Source of the DNA: Syngnathus acus
Taxonomy: Eukaryota; Chordata; Actinopteri; Syngnathiformes; Syngnathidae
Assembly: GCF_901709675.1 (NCBI RefSeq)
Contig: NC_051092.1
Coordinates: 1,802,491 to 1,866,490, forward strand
Reading direction: 5' to 3'
DNA length: 64,000 nt
Shown: positions 14,940-24,307 of the stretch, in pieces
Position numbering within the stretch: position 1 is the stretch's first letter
Layout: every line of letters starts with the position of its first letter
Program-made: the position numbers and the translations under genes
Notes under the pieces: model-generated
What the model saw: the letters and a program-made list of their open reading frames with translations, nothing else
What the model was told of the DNA's origin: nothing
The model's database searches: none

Positions 14940-17783
14940 ATGGAGAATGGTGATGGAGGGGAGACGTGTGAGCCAAAGACACAGCAGCCCTGTCGCTTCT
15001 TCTCTCAGGGAAGACGCTGTTTCTTTGGGGCCAAGTGTAAATATTTACACACAAGATCTGATCACAAAGAAGTAATCCCGACTCCCTGCCAGGTGGACGT
15101 CCAATCCTCCCCCCCTGTAGGACTGGAAGGAAATGGTGTCATCACTCCCAAGCCCAAAGCGTCCTCAGGAGCAGGACGCCGCGCCTGCCGCTACTTTTTG
15201 TCAGGGCACTGCGCAATGGAGGACAGGTGTCGCTACTGGCATCCACCGCAGTTCCCCTCAATGGGGGACCGGGCGGAACCGGCAGAGCAGACCGGTTTGA
15301 TGCAAATGAGAGCACCTGCGCCAAATGTCCTCCAGGAGGTCAAACTGTGCAATCTAACAGAAGATGTTGCCGCACAACTTCGGGACACAGAGATCAAGCA
15401 GCTAAAGAGGCGTATTCCCAAAGATCGTCTTATCATTCAAGAGCGAAGCGATGGCAAGGTTACGTATTACAGGGTCACTGTGGAAGCCACTGATCCAGAC
15501 TGGGTAAATATTTACTTGTCTCTTCCTGTGTTCTTATGAAGAAGAAAGTCCAGTGTCAGTGGCATCTTGGTTGACCCTAATGAGGACAACAAGCGCAATA
15601 GAAATTGGATGGAATGGAGTGCAGTACTTAAATCAACCAGCAGGGGCGCTGTTGATTCAGTCTCAACTAGTTTGTATGAGAAGCTGACTCCTATCGTCTC
15701 CACTAATCCATTCTTATGCTCTTTACAGCCTTTTGATTTAAAAGAAATTGACATCATGGTGAGCTTTCCCGACACTTACCCACAAGAGGTAAAGACCACA
15801 ACTGTAATTCAACTAAGTGATGACATGGCAGTCATGAGAAGCCACTATCGTTTTCATTCCCGTTAGATTTTCACCCTGGATATCCCACTGGATCAAGAGC
15901 TGCCGCTAATCATGGGAAGGTATGACCCTGTCAATCAATCACTGTCACAATTCAGTCTTTTTGGTTGATTGACAGTTGTTGTGTTGTGGCTTTGTAGGCA
16001 TGTCCAGCAAGCGTCACTGGAGTGGCTCCAGGCGAAGCATGCCACCAATCAACTGCTCGGAAAAGTGGAGCTGCTCTTCCGACCTTTTCTCCGCTGGCTC
16101 GATCGTAGTTTGGAGAAACTTTTTACGGAGGGAGCCAGGCAGGTTAGTACAATGTCGAGACTTACCCATTATTGCTGAAGTTCTTAATACTGAAAAACGG
16201 CGACTTACGAGACATTGTTTGCATGTGCATTGATTTTGCTCTTTTTATTGCAGTTAAAAAAGGACCGTGAGTTAGAAAAAGCCGGGCTGCAGTTCATACC
16301 TTACCAGGATCTGCTGGCAACGGCGTGTGAGAAATCAGACAGCGATCATCCGTCGGACACCGCCTCCGACGCTGCGAACGAGCAAGAAGAGGCCGGCGAC
16401 GTGGCAGAAGCGGAGGGCTTAGGTTGCGATGAAGAGCAACGAGAGGATGAGGAGGACGACGCCACTCACCTGGTGGAAAACATTAAGATCAGCGACGTCC
16501 GCAGAGGCACCGAAGTCAGGCTGCTTGGGCTGACGCTGGGAGAGAACACGGCCACCGTCGTGGGCCTCGGCGTCGCCGTTTGTCTTCAGTGCAACAGGTA
16601 GCCAGCGTGAATTGCCAAGGCTGAAGCATCTGTTCCACCGACTCGGTTCCACGTGCGCAGGTGTAAATTGATGGCAGACCTGACGTTGAACGGGAAGACG
16701 ACCTGCGTTGCTCAGTGCGAGAAGTGCAGTGCGAGAATCAGCGCCGCGTTCAGAGCCTCCATGCTGCACCGCTACAGTGACGTGTTGGGCTACTTGGACC
16801 TCCAAAATGCCGTTCCTTCCGACCTGGTGCTTCAAGACTGCCAATTCACCGTGGGCTGCCTCGGCTGCTCACGAGAGAGCCCGCTTCAGGTACACGCGCT
16901 CAAAGTCTTGCTCACAATCGAAAACACTTGATTAATCTTTTTTTTGAAATGTTTTGATTAGAACCTTTGCTACGGCCAAACAAAGGAGGTCAATTGTGAA
17001 AACTGCCACGGCAAGCTCAGTCTGCTGGCTGAGAGTGCCAGATTCCAATACATTCAGCCACGCAGCAACAAAACAGGTGAAAGCTCACCTACATTCTCCC
17101 CCGCAGCAGATTAGCCAAGGTTTAATCTCTTAAACTGGACTGTACTGACTTTTTTGTTGTTGCTATGTGCAGGTCCAAGTGCTTCAACTGTTAATTTGAA
17201 GACTGTAAGAGATCCAGCTGTTCAAAAGGGGAAACCACTACCAGAGAAAGGAGCTTGCAAGCATTACAAGCAGAGTCATCGCTGGCTCAGGTATTATCTT
17301 CACACATGGGCATTTTTAACATAAGACGACATATTTGTTCTCTCCAAAGGTTTCCGTGTTGCGGCCGTGCTTACCCTTGCGACGTGTGCCATGATGAAGA
17401 CCAGGACCATCCCATGGAGCTCGCCAGCAGGATGATCTGTGGCTACTGCGCTAAAGAGCAGGTGAGCTCGGGAGTGATGATGCCAGAACATCTGAAGCTG
17501 TCTCCTCTGATGGTTTTTGTGGTTGTAGCCGTACAGCAACGGGAAGCCTTGCATCAGCTGCGGCAGCATGATGACCAGAGGTCCTCACACTAGTCACTGG
17601 GAGGGAGGATTGGGCTGCAGAAACAAAATGAAAATGTCAAGGTATTTAAAAAAAAAAAAAAAAAAAAAAATGTATGATTCAGGTAACAGTAGATTCATTT
17701 GTCTTTTCTTTTTCAGAAACGATCGGCAGAAGTACGCCAACACAAACAAGACGATTTCAAAGAAGGCCAGTGAAAAGAAGTAG
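14940..17783 (+). CDS. CCCH x2 / RWD-like / CHY zinc-finger protein
   Basis: Eleven exons (14940-15503, 15729-15788, 15867-15919, 15998-16142, 16254-16597, 16661-16889, 16962-17076, 17173-17290, 17350-17461, 17529-17641, 17717-17783) join in frame to 639 residues. The first exon has two CCCH fingers: C-x8-C-x5-C-x3-H at residues about 17-36 and C-x7-C-x5-C-x3-H in CRYFLSGHCAMEDRCRYWH. Exons 1-4 contain an RWD-like fold (ELKQ-type helix start, then VSFPDTYPQE and IFTLDIPLD, then a helix HVQQASLEWLQAKHATNQLL). An acidic linker follows, then Cys-x2-Cys pairs (CLQCNRC, CEKC, CLGC, CENC), and finally a CHY-type zinc finger (CKHYKQSHRW, FPCCGRAYPCDVCHDE, ICGYCAKEQ, CISCG). The combination suggests RNA and/or ubiquitin-pathway binding, but no function is shown. 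I believe an uncharacterised fish orthologue exists. The only human CHY protein I know of is RCHY1, which has different flanking domains. AATAAA at 17830. Confidence 0.88.
15636..15651 (+). promoter_or_regulatory. CTCF-like motif in intron 1 of the CCCH/CHY gene
   Basis: ACCAGCAGGGGCGCTG is one G short of the canonical CTCF core in plus orientation. Confidence 0.3.
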
Positions 17784-18157
17784 CTTGATTTGTTACTTGG
17801 TGAAATTCAATGAATTTCTGATTTTCTCCAATAAATCATGTTCTAATGATCATTTGGTGTGACTTGTTGTCATTTGTGTTTTGCTCTGATTTTTAAGAAC
17901 CTCTTTCTAGGTCAGTTCAATCGATGAATGTGGAATTAGATTTTTCACACTTTCCCTGTAAGAACTACTAAAAAAACGAAATAAAAGGGATGAGAAAAAC
18001 ATTCCGGGACCAAATGGCCCACTGACCATTCCCGGGTCGCAGACCCGTAGTTAAGGACCACTGCAAAGCATTTCTTCAAAGTGTGTTGTGCTATTGAATA
18101 GTTAATCTTTTGGGCTTGAGGGTGTTGACACTAAACCCCTTTGAGCCAAACTCCTCA

Positions 18158-18177
18158 TTTAAAAGCGGGATTTTTCC
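18158..18177 (+). promoter_or_regulatory. TATA-like box and kappaB-like site of ch25h
   Basis: TTTAAAAG at 18158-18165 lies about 45 bases before the ch25h ATG (18208) and may act as a TATA box. GGGATTTTTCC at 18167-18177 fits a Rel/NF-kappaB site. CH25H is inducible by Toll-like receptor and interferon signalling in mammals, which makes the site plausible, but it is seen only as a motif. Confidence 0.35.
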
Positions 18178-18207
18178 ATCCAGAAGCTGCACCAGCATTG
18201 CATCAAG

Positions 18208-19032
18208 ATGTTGAACATGAGTGAGGTGCCCCTGCGTCCTCTCACCTTCAGCCGTTCCGATCCTCTCCTGCAGCCTCTCTGGAACCATCTGCTCATGCAC
18301 CACCGGCCTCTTATCTCATCTCCTTTTTTGCCGGTCCTGCTGGCTTTTTCCAGCTACGTCGTCTTCAGTACGCCTTTTGCCGTCATGGACTTGCTGGGAG
18401 AAAGAGCGCCTTTGTTTCACAAATACAAAATCCAGCCAGGAAGGCGGCCCACGCTCGGAATGATGGCAAGGAGCTTCCAGACGTCTCTTTTTAACCACAT
18501 TTTCTTCGTTTTGCCGAGTGTGCTGGTCAGCATGTTCATCTTACCTCCGCCGGCGTTGCCTCAGGAAGCTCCCGCGCTCCTGGAGGTTTTCATCGACGGT
18601 CTGGCTCTTCTTCTCGTCTTTGACACCCAGTACTACATCTGGCACGTCGTACACCACAAACACGTGCAGCTGTACCGCTGTGTCCACGCCGTTCATCACG
18701 AATACTCGGCTCCTTTCTCCTGGTCCACCGAGCAGCTCAGCATCCCGGAACTGATGACGGTGGGACTGTGGAGCAACCAAGACCCCATTCTGCTCAAATG
18801 TCACCCGCTGACCACTTGGTGCATCACGGTGCTTAGTATCTGGATGTCTGTGGAGGACCACATAGGCTACGACCTACCGTGGGGTCTCAATCGCTTGGTA
18901 CCCTTCGGCTTACTGGGGGGAGCGCCTGCTCATGACATGCACCATCAGAGGCCAAGTAGCAATTATGCTCCCTTTTTTAGCCACTGGGATAAAATCTTTG
19001 GCACTGCTGTCCCGCTCAGGAAAAAAAACTGA
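18208..19032 (+). CDS. ch25h: Cholesterol 25-hydroxylase (ch25h-like)
   Basis: Single-exon gene of 274 codons; human CH25H is also intronless, with 272. It belongs to the diiron fatty-acid-hydroxylase superfamily of the ER membrane and makes 25-hydroxycholesterol, a regulator of SREBP processing and an antiviral oxysterol. The N-terminal LQPLWNHLL and several hydrophobic segments are typical. The iron-binding histidine boxes are present: WHVVHHKH (about residues 148-155), HAVHHE (about 162-167) and HDMHHQ (about 247-252), along with the conserved CHPLTTWC, WMSVEDHIGYDLPW, RLVPFG and SHWDKIFGT. Teleosts have several ch25h-like copies and I cannot say which this is. An in-frame second Met at codon 4 could also start translation. 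ATTAAA at 19390 is a likely polyadenylation signal. Confidence 0.9.
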   Translation: MLNMSEVPLRPLTFSRSDPLLQPLWNHLLMHHRPLISSPFLPVLLAFSSYVVFSTPFAVMDLLGERAPLFHKYKIQPGRRPTLGMMARSFQTSLFNHIFFVLPSVLVSMFILPPPALPQEAPALLEVFIDGLALLLVFDTQYYIWHVVHHKHVQLYRCVHAVHHEYSAPFSWSTEQLSIPELMTVGLWSNQDPILLKCHPLTTWCITVLSIWMSVEDHIGYDLPWGLNRLVPFGLLGGAPAHDMHHQRPSSNYAPFFSHWDKIFGTAVPLRKKN

Positions 19033-19811
19033 CATGTAAATATGTTTTAGTATTGTATATTATGAGCATTTGTGGGTTCATTATTTTGTTGTCGTTATAA
19101 AATTTCTTTATGTTGACTCGTTTTCTGAAACGACACAAGATGGCGCCAAAGCACTGCCAAATAGAAAAGTAAAGTTATTTATATTATAACTATTAGGCAA
19201 CTAAAAATCTGTTTTGGGAGGAAGGGGCGGCTTGTTTTTGCTTTAAGTGGCATTATGGAATGAAGTGGTTACAATTTAAAAAAAAAAAAAAAAGGATGAC
19301 TTTGGAATGATAAAAGCTGTCATGTTTGCTTTAGCAAAACCTTCTTGTAACTAAATGTATCATCTACCGCTTTGATCCCATCGTTACCAATTAAACTGTT
19401 GCTTCAAAATATGGTCGTCATTGTACGTGGTTGTTGTTTGCTGACTCACGCTTCATTCCAGAAAGGGTAAAAAAAAATTAAAAAAAAGGGCAGTCATTAA
19501 CGGCATGCGACCTCCTTTTCCTCATGATCTTCTTACATAAGTCCAAATCTTTACAAGCAGATAAATCATTCATATTTTCTTAATCGGTGGGTTGGGAAAG
19601 TAGGCTTCGGAAGATGGTGTACAGGTCAAGCACACCGTTGGAATGAATTAAGGACATTGTGTTCTTGAAAAAGTGCTGAAGGGAGCTTTAGTTGTTCATG
19701 ACTAACTTGAGGAAGGCAGTAGCAAACAACAAATGACATTCCTCTCAAATAATGCTGAGTCAATATTTCCAATTTAAAAAGATCTCTATTTTAATTTGGG
19801 ACATATATTCA
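19033..19811. other. Convergent 3' regions of ch25h and kti12
   Basis: No gene recognised. Holds the ch25h 3' UTR with ATTAAA at 19390, several A runs, and ACACAAGATGGCGCC at about 19133-19147, a YY1/CTCF-like motif. Confidence 0.55.
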
Positions 19812-21923
19812 TCAATGGAGACTCTTATTTAAATACTGTACAAACATGTTGGATATCTGACCCGTGTTCTCGGTCGGGTGCATCTTGCTGTAGCTGATGA
19901 ACTGACGCCGGAATTTGCGCAGCTCGGCCATGTTGACGCTCCTGGTAAACTCGATGTTTGACATTCGGTTAAGAACTTTTAGATTAAGTCATGACCTGAT
20001 TTTTTAGTCTATTTCAAAATCAACCTGGCCTTGGTTTTAAATCAAACGTTGCCGTGTAAAAGCAACTTGTATGGTGACGTCACCGTTTTCTAGCTGCCAA
20101 TAAAGTCCACTAAACTGTATAATTTGCTCAACTTGTTATTCCAGACTTTTAATCGATTTCTATTCATTCATGGAGCCTTCATGATAGCCAACATCATCTC
20201 TCCCATAGGAGGCGGAGCTTGATAATTCAGGGTGAGTTGTTTGGAAAAAAAAAAGGATATTTTCTCTGTTGTGCCTGGAACTGGGATGCGGTCTCCAGGA
20301 ACGCTTGTCTTCTGTGCATTGAAAATGGCCTTCAAAAAGGGAAGAAAATACAAGAAATGCATTGACATGAATGCTGAGTGTGCCACTGACATTAACCATC
20401 ATCAGTCAATAATTCTGCCACAGTGGAAAACTCAGCAGCTCATTTAGCACCTTTGTTGTAAAACACTCACACGCAATTAACGGATGAACCACAGTGCTTG
20501 TTTGAGGTTTTTCACGTATCGCAATTAATATGGCTGCTTTTTTTTTCTCTCTCCACCTATCTCACTCCATTGGCATCCCAACTCCAAGAAATTATATTCA
20601 TTATCTTGTCACCCCGCAGCCAATCAATAGCTACGTTTACTTGTGCACAGAAATCAATAATTACACAAATCCTTGCGTGGGTGTGACAAGAGCGAATTTG
20701 GACGAGACATACCGTTAACACATCCTGTGTGGTCTTGTCTAACTCATACAGGAAGTTTGCAGATGAGAGTGGTTGCTGCAGAGACACAGATGACTATGAG
20801 CTCATTTTCAGACAAACATCAATACTTCCCCCCCCCCCCCCCCCCCTGATTCTTCATGTGTGCGTTACGTTTCGAGTGGATTGGTTGGGTGGCGGTGCTT
20901 TCCTTTTGAAGAGTGCGTCTGCGATGGCTTCAAATGGAGTCGTGTCATCTTGGAGGATGTTGAAAAGTGGACTGTCCCACCGATTTCTTGAGTCTGGTGC
21001 TTCAAACCGCTGAATTAATGCGTTCAAGCTACAGATGAAAGGAGTAATGTCAATAGATTTGTAAAAGTTTCTCATTTTAAGACTGTCTTCGCTTACATGT
21101 CCTGTGTGTATTGCTCTTCCGCATCTCTACTGTTGTTCCACGCCAAGCTCACATCATCTGATGTCAAACAATACACCTTAAAAAAAAAAAATAAATCACG
21201 TCAACTTTGGCGATGTTCATTTATTTCCAAATTGGCATTGTTTAATGGACTTACCAGGCAGTGTGGCGTCTGTGCATGTTTTACGAGACAGAAAAGCTCA
21301 TAGCGGTAGCCTGCAATAAATAAAAGTGAATACTAAATAAGTTCTCAAAGGTAAAGTCACAATTGTGTAGGCCCGGCATATTTATGCTTTTTATTAACTG
21401 ATACAATTTTTGTGTGTGTCTATTATGCTGTCAACATTTCATCTCCATTGTATCAAGTACCTTTAATGTAGTTTAAGGAATCCAATATAACAATGTCATC
21501 CTTGTTGACTTTCCTGAACAACAAAAACACACATTAAAAAAAGGAAACAGACAATTTAAAAAAATACAGGTCTATCATAAGAGCACCCACCTCTCCACTT
21601 CAGCTTTCAGGGCAGCTCTGACTTGTTTTTCCTTTTGAGAATCTGCAACGTTATTATTTACACGCTTATTTACTGTGAACAAATGCATTTGTATTCGAGT
21701 TTCACAATTAAAAATATGATATTTAGCATTTTATTGCAAAACATATTCCTGTAGTGGTTAGCTGCGGCTTGCCTGCATACACGGCGTTCTTCTCAGCTGC
21801 CAGGGAAGAGTCTCCCACAATGTGAACCTTTCTGTCCGTGTTTTGTTCAAAATATAATTTTAATTCCTCTGCCCTCCGCGTTTTACCACTGCACGGATAA
21901 CCACACATAACTATTAAAGGCAT
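19812..21923 (-). CDS. kti12: KTI12, Elongator-associated P-loop protein
   Basis: KTI12 associates with the Elongator complex, which makes wobble-uridine modifications in tRNA. Nine exons on minus: 21773-21923, 21591-21642, 21461-21513, 21255-21310, 21097-21176, 20869-21028, 20713-20775, 20261-20329, 19812-19955. The start MPLIVMCGYPCSGKTRRAEE contains the P-loop GYPCSGKT. Further family blocks are NAVYADSQKEKQVR, DIVILDSLNYIKGYRYELF, RFEAPDSRNRWDSPLF, RKAPPPNQST, VPGDRIPVPGTTEK and MAELRKFRRQFISYSKMHP, ending in YLNKSLH. Two introns are non-standard. Intron 1 uses a GC donor (GCAG|GCAAGC) and intron 8 is AT-AC with U12-type signals. Both splices restore family-conserved sequence exactly. To my knowledge human KTI12 is a single-exon gene. 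Confidence 0.93.
19956..20260 (-). other. U12-type AT-AC intron in kti12
   Basis: The intron starts ATATCCTTT directly after the codon for Lys in TTEK, and ends AC before the codons for IEFTR. A U12 branch-point-like GTTCTTAACC lies at 19967-19976, about a dozen bases from the 3' end. The 5' splice site matches the minor-spliceosome consensus ATATCCTT. No GT donor fits at this place, and the joined protein (TTEKIEFTR) aligns without gaps to KTI12. Confidence 0.88.
20828..20846. repeat. Poly-C tract in kti12 intron 6
   Basis: Uninterrupted C run of about 18 bases just beyond the exon 6 donor. A similar C run is in pstpip1 intron 8 (about 9050-9065). Confidence 0.9.
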
Positions 21924-22598
21924 GACTATTTGATTTTGTTTTGTTGCCGAAGCTACGCTAGCGGTGTTGTGGTAGCATGTTTGGACAATGACCCGGATGT
22001 GATTACCAAAACTTTGGGACAAAATAAAAGCAGTCAAACAAATAAAATTGTAAATAATTTTTTTTCTCGCACAAAAGCCCACTTACTACATTGAAAAAAG
22101 TAAAAACAATATTAATTCCTTAAAATAATGCATTCACTTGAACTTACGTCGTGCAATTTTTATTTCGGCAAACTTCACTGATGTGTTAGTAATTTCACCA
22201 AAACATTTCTTTCAGTGTAAATTAAAATTTCAAGAAATACTCCAGCTCAAGTCATAATTTAATTCATTAACTATAAATGATTGTATAATTTATTCATTTT
22301 GCCATATTTTAATACTTTAAATTGACTATATTCGTCTATATTTTGTCACTCAAGATTAAAATCCAATATACTTTGAATTTTTTTTTTTTTTAAATGTAAT
22401 TGTGAAATGTGAATATAAACAGAAGAGGGCAGAAAAAAACAGTTGGTTGAAAGAGATTTGTTTATTCAAGTTACATTGCATAATCACATTCTTATAATTG
22501 ACAGCAAACAAAACACATCAGAGTCAGAATTATCTTAATTGCCAGGAATGTTAAAACATGCAAAGATTTTGTCTCCTCTAGTTAGCGCATCTCTTGTA
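21924..22598. other. Intergenic region upstream of kti12, downstream of nmb
   Basis: AT-rich, no gene recognised. TTTATT at 22461-22466 is AATAAA on the minus strand and probably ends the nmb transcript. Confidence 0.5.
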
Positions 22599-22959
22599 CT
22601 ATACTGCAAATGTCTTGCGGCCAATTTTGGGTTTGATTACGAAGATTGTCTGCAGGTCTTCTGGACTATTGATGACCTTCACGCCCTCCGTGGAAGAACC
22701 ATCCGCCACACCTTTCTTGCCCATAAAATGACCTAAATCAACACAAGCACATCATCTAACGTAGAAGAACAAAAAACATAAGCCTGACAATGTGACCTCT
22801 CTTACCTGTTGCCCACATTCCTCCAACTCTTGGATACGTCTTCATCCTGGAACCCTTGTTTCTCATCAGATTTAAACGAAGAGTCTTCGAAGAGGTCATA
22901 GTAGACACGAGGATGACACAGAGCAGGAGTCCTGCTCTCCAAACTAACTTGCCTTTCAT
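22599..22959 (-). CDS. nmb: Neuromedin B precursor (bombesin-family neuropeptide)
   Basis: Two coding exons on minus (22806-22959 and 22599-22732) give 95 residues. MKGKLVWRAGLLLCVILVST is a signal peptide. The exon junction falls within the active peptide. The joined sequence contains GGMWATGHFM followed by GKK, that is, the bombesin C-terminus, an amidation glycine and a dibasic cleavage site. The C-terminal heptapeptide core WATGHFM is the neuromedin B signature; gastrin-releasing peptide has WAVGHLM or WAVGHFM. The more N-terminal residues Gly-Met differ from the usual Asn-Leu of NMB. The remainder (INSPEDLQTIF, RKTFAV) is the C-terminal extension peptide. Its location beside znf592 agrees with human NMB-ZNF592 at 15q25. 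Confidence 0.9.
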
Positions 22960-24307
22960 TGGTCTTAAGTGTCAAGTTGTGATTTGATTCAAATGTCTTT
23001 GCACCTCTGGAGATGCTGGAGATGCGCAGTTATAGTGAGAAAGGATGGGCTTCATATTCTAATGGGATGAAGTCACCTCTCCTTCTCATTGATGTCTTGT
23101 ACGACCCAATGGAATCAAATACAAAAGCTGCGTCAAATAGTCTGTCTTTGCTTTAGAATTTACATTCCGTGTGACCCCTTCCCCCTAAAAAAAAAAAAAG
23201 GTTTGACAGAAATATAAATAAATGCACCAATTTATTTGTATGTAATTTGGGTAAACATAATAGTAAGGCACACAGGCCACTACATGCTGAATAGATGTCT
23301 TATCTTAAAAAAAAAGGCTCTTAAGGCAGGTATACAAGTTGTCACTGTACAAGGAATCAAAAATTTAAAAAAAAAAGTGTATCCTTCAACGAGCACAAAA
23401 AGGCAAATCATACATGTCAGCCATTTAAGGTTGCAGAGAGAAAGAAAATGAACAAGCAGAAGTTACAAAATGGTGGTTCACAAGTCAACATGACTCAATA
23501 TGGTTCCCGAAATCAATTTATAAAATTTCATAATATGGGATTATACTCATTCTGCATTGCACTGAGATTATTTGCGACTCCTCTGCGCATTTCACAATCA
23601 CTGCCCTTTATAATGGAGGTAGTTACCGTCACACTTAAAACCAAAAACCCTGTCAAAGCAAGGGATCCCTCACTTGCTCTTCCTATTTTTCGCTAGTCAC
23701 GACACGCGATATCCGATCTTGTTAACGTACCTCGATTTTGACATGATAGAACTCCTCCAAAAGTCATTTTGCGGCACACTGAGGTATTTTTAATACTGCT
23801 AAACCTCACATTCACCAACCTTCCCTGCTTTGCCATTTTTTTTAAAAAAGCATATAATGCTTATAATATAGTGAAAGGCATTTCATTTTCATGATTAGTA
23901 CTGCTTTCAAACAAATAGTGCATAAAAACAGTGCCAGGAATGCCATCGATAGACATTTGGTGGCATTAATACTAAAATTTAAGTAAGTTGACTACAAAAA
24001 TGGAAAGCACAATCTTATCCATGTTATCTGTTTGTACCAAAATTAAAACCCTTTTTTTCTTTATATAATGGAATATAAAAAAAATAAAAAATCTGACTCA
24101 CAGTCTGACAGGCAGAATGAATCTCATAACCAGCATGCAAAGTTAAATAAAAATCTATGAAACCAGGCTTACCAGTTTGTCACTGAATATATAACTATGA
24201 ATATAAAAATACCGTTTTCTTGTTCGACCTCTCGTTTGACTGTGCTGCAAAATGTGACCGTGAGTAGCAGCATGTGGTAAGCAGCTTGAGTGACGGACGT
24301 GTGGACG
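22960..24307. other. nmb upstream region and znf592 3' UTR
   Basis: About 1.3 kb without recognisable coding sequence. Part is presumably the nmb promoter (adjacent to 22960) and part the long 3' UTR of znf592. Several A runs are present. Confidence 0.5.
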
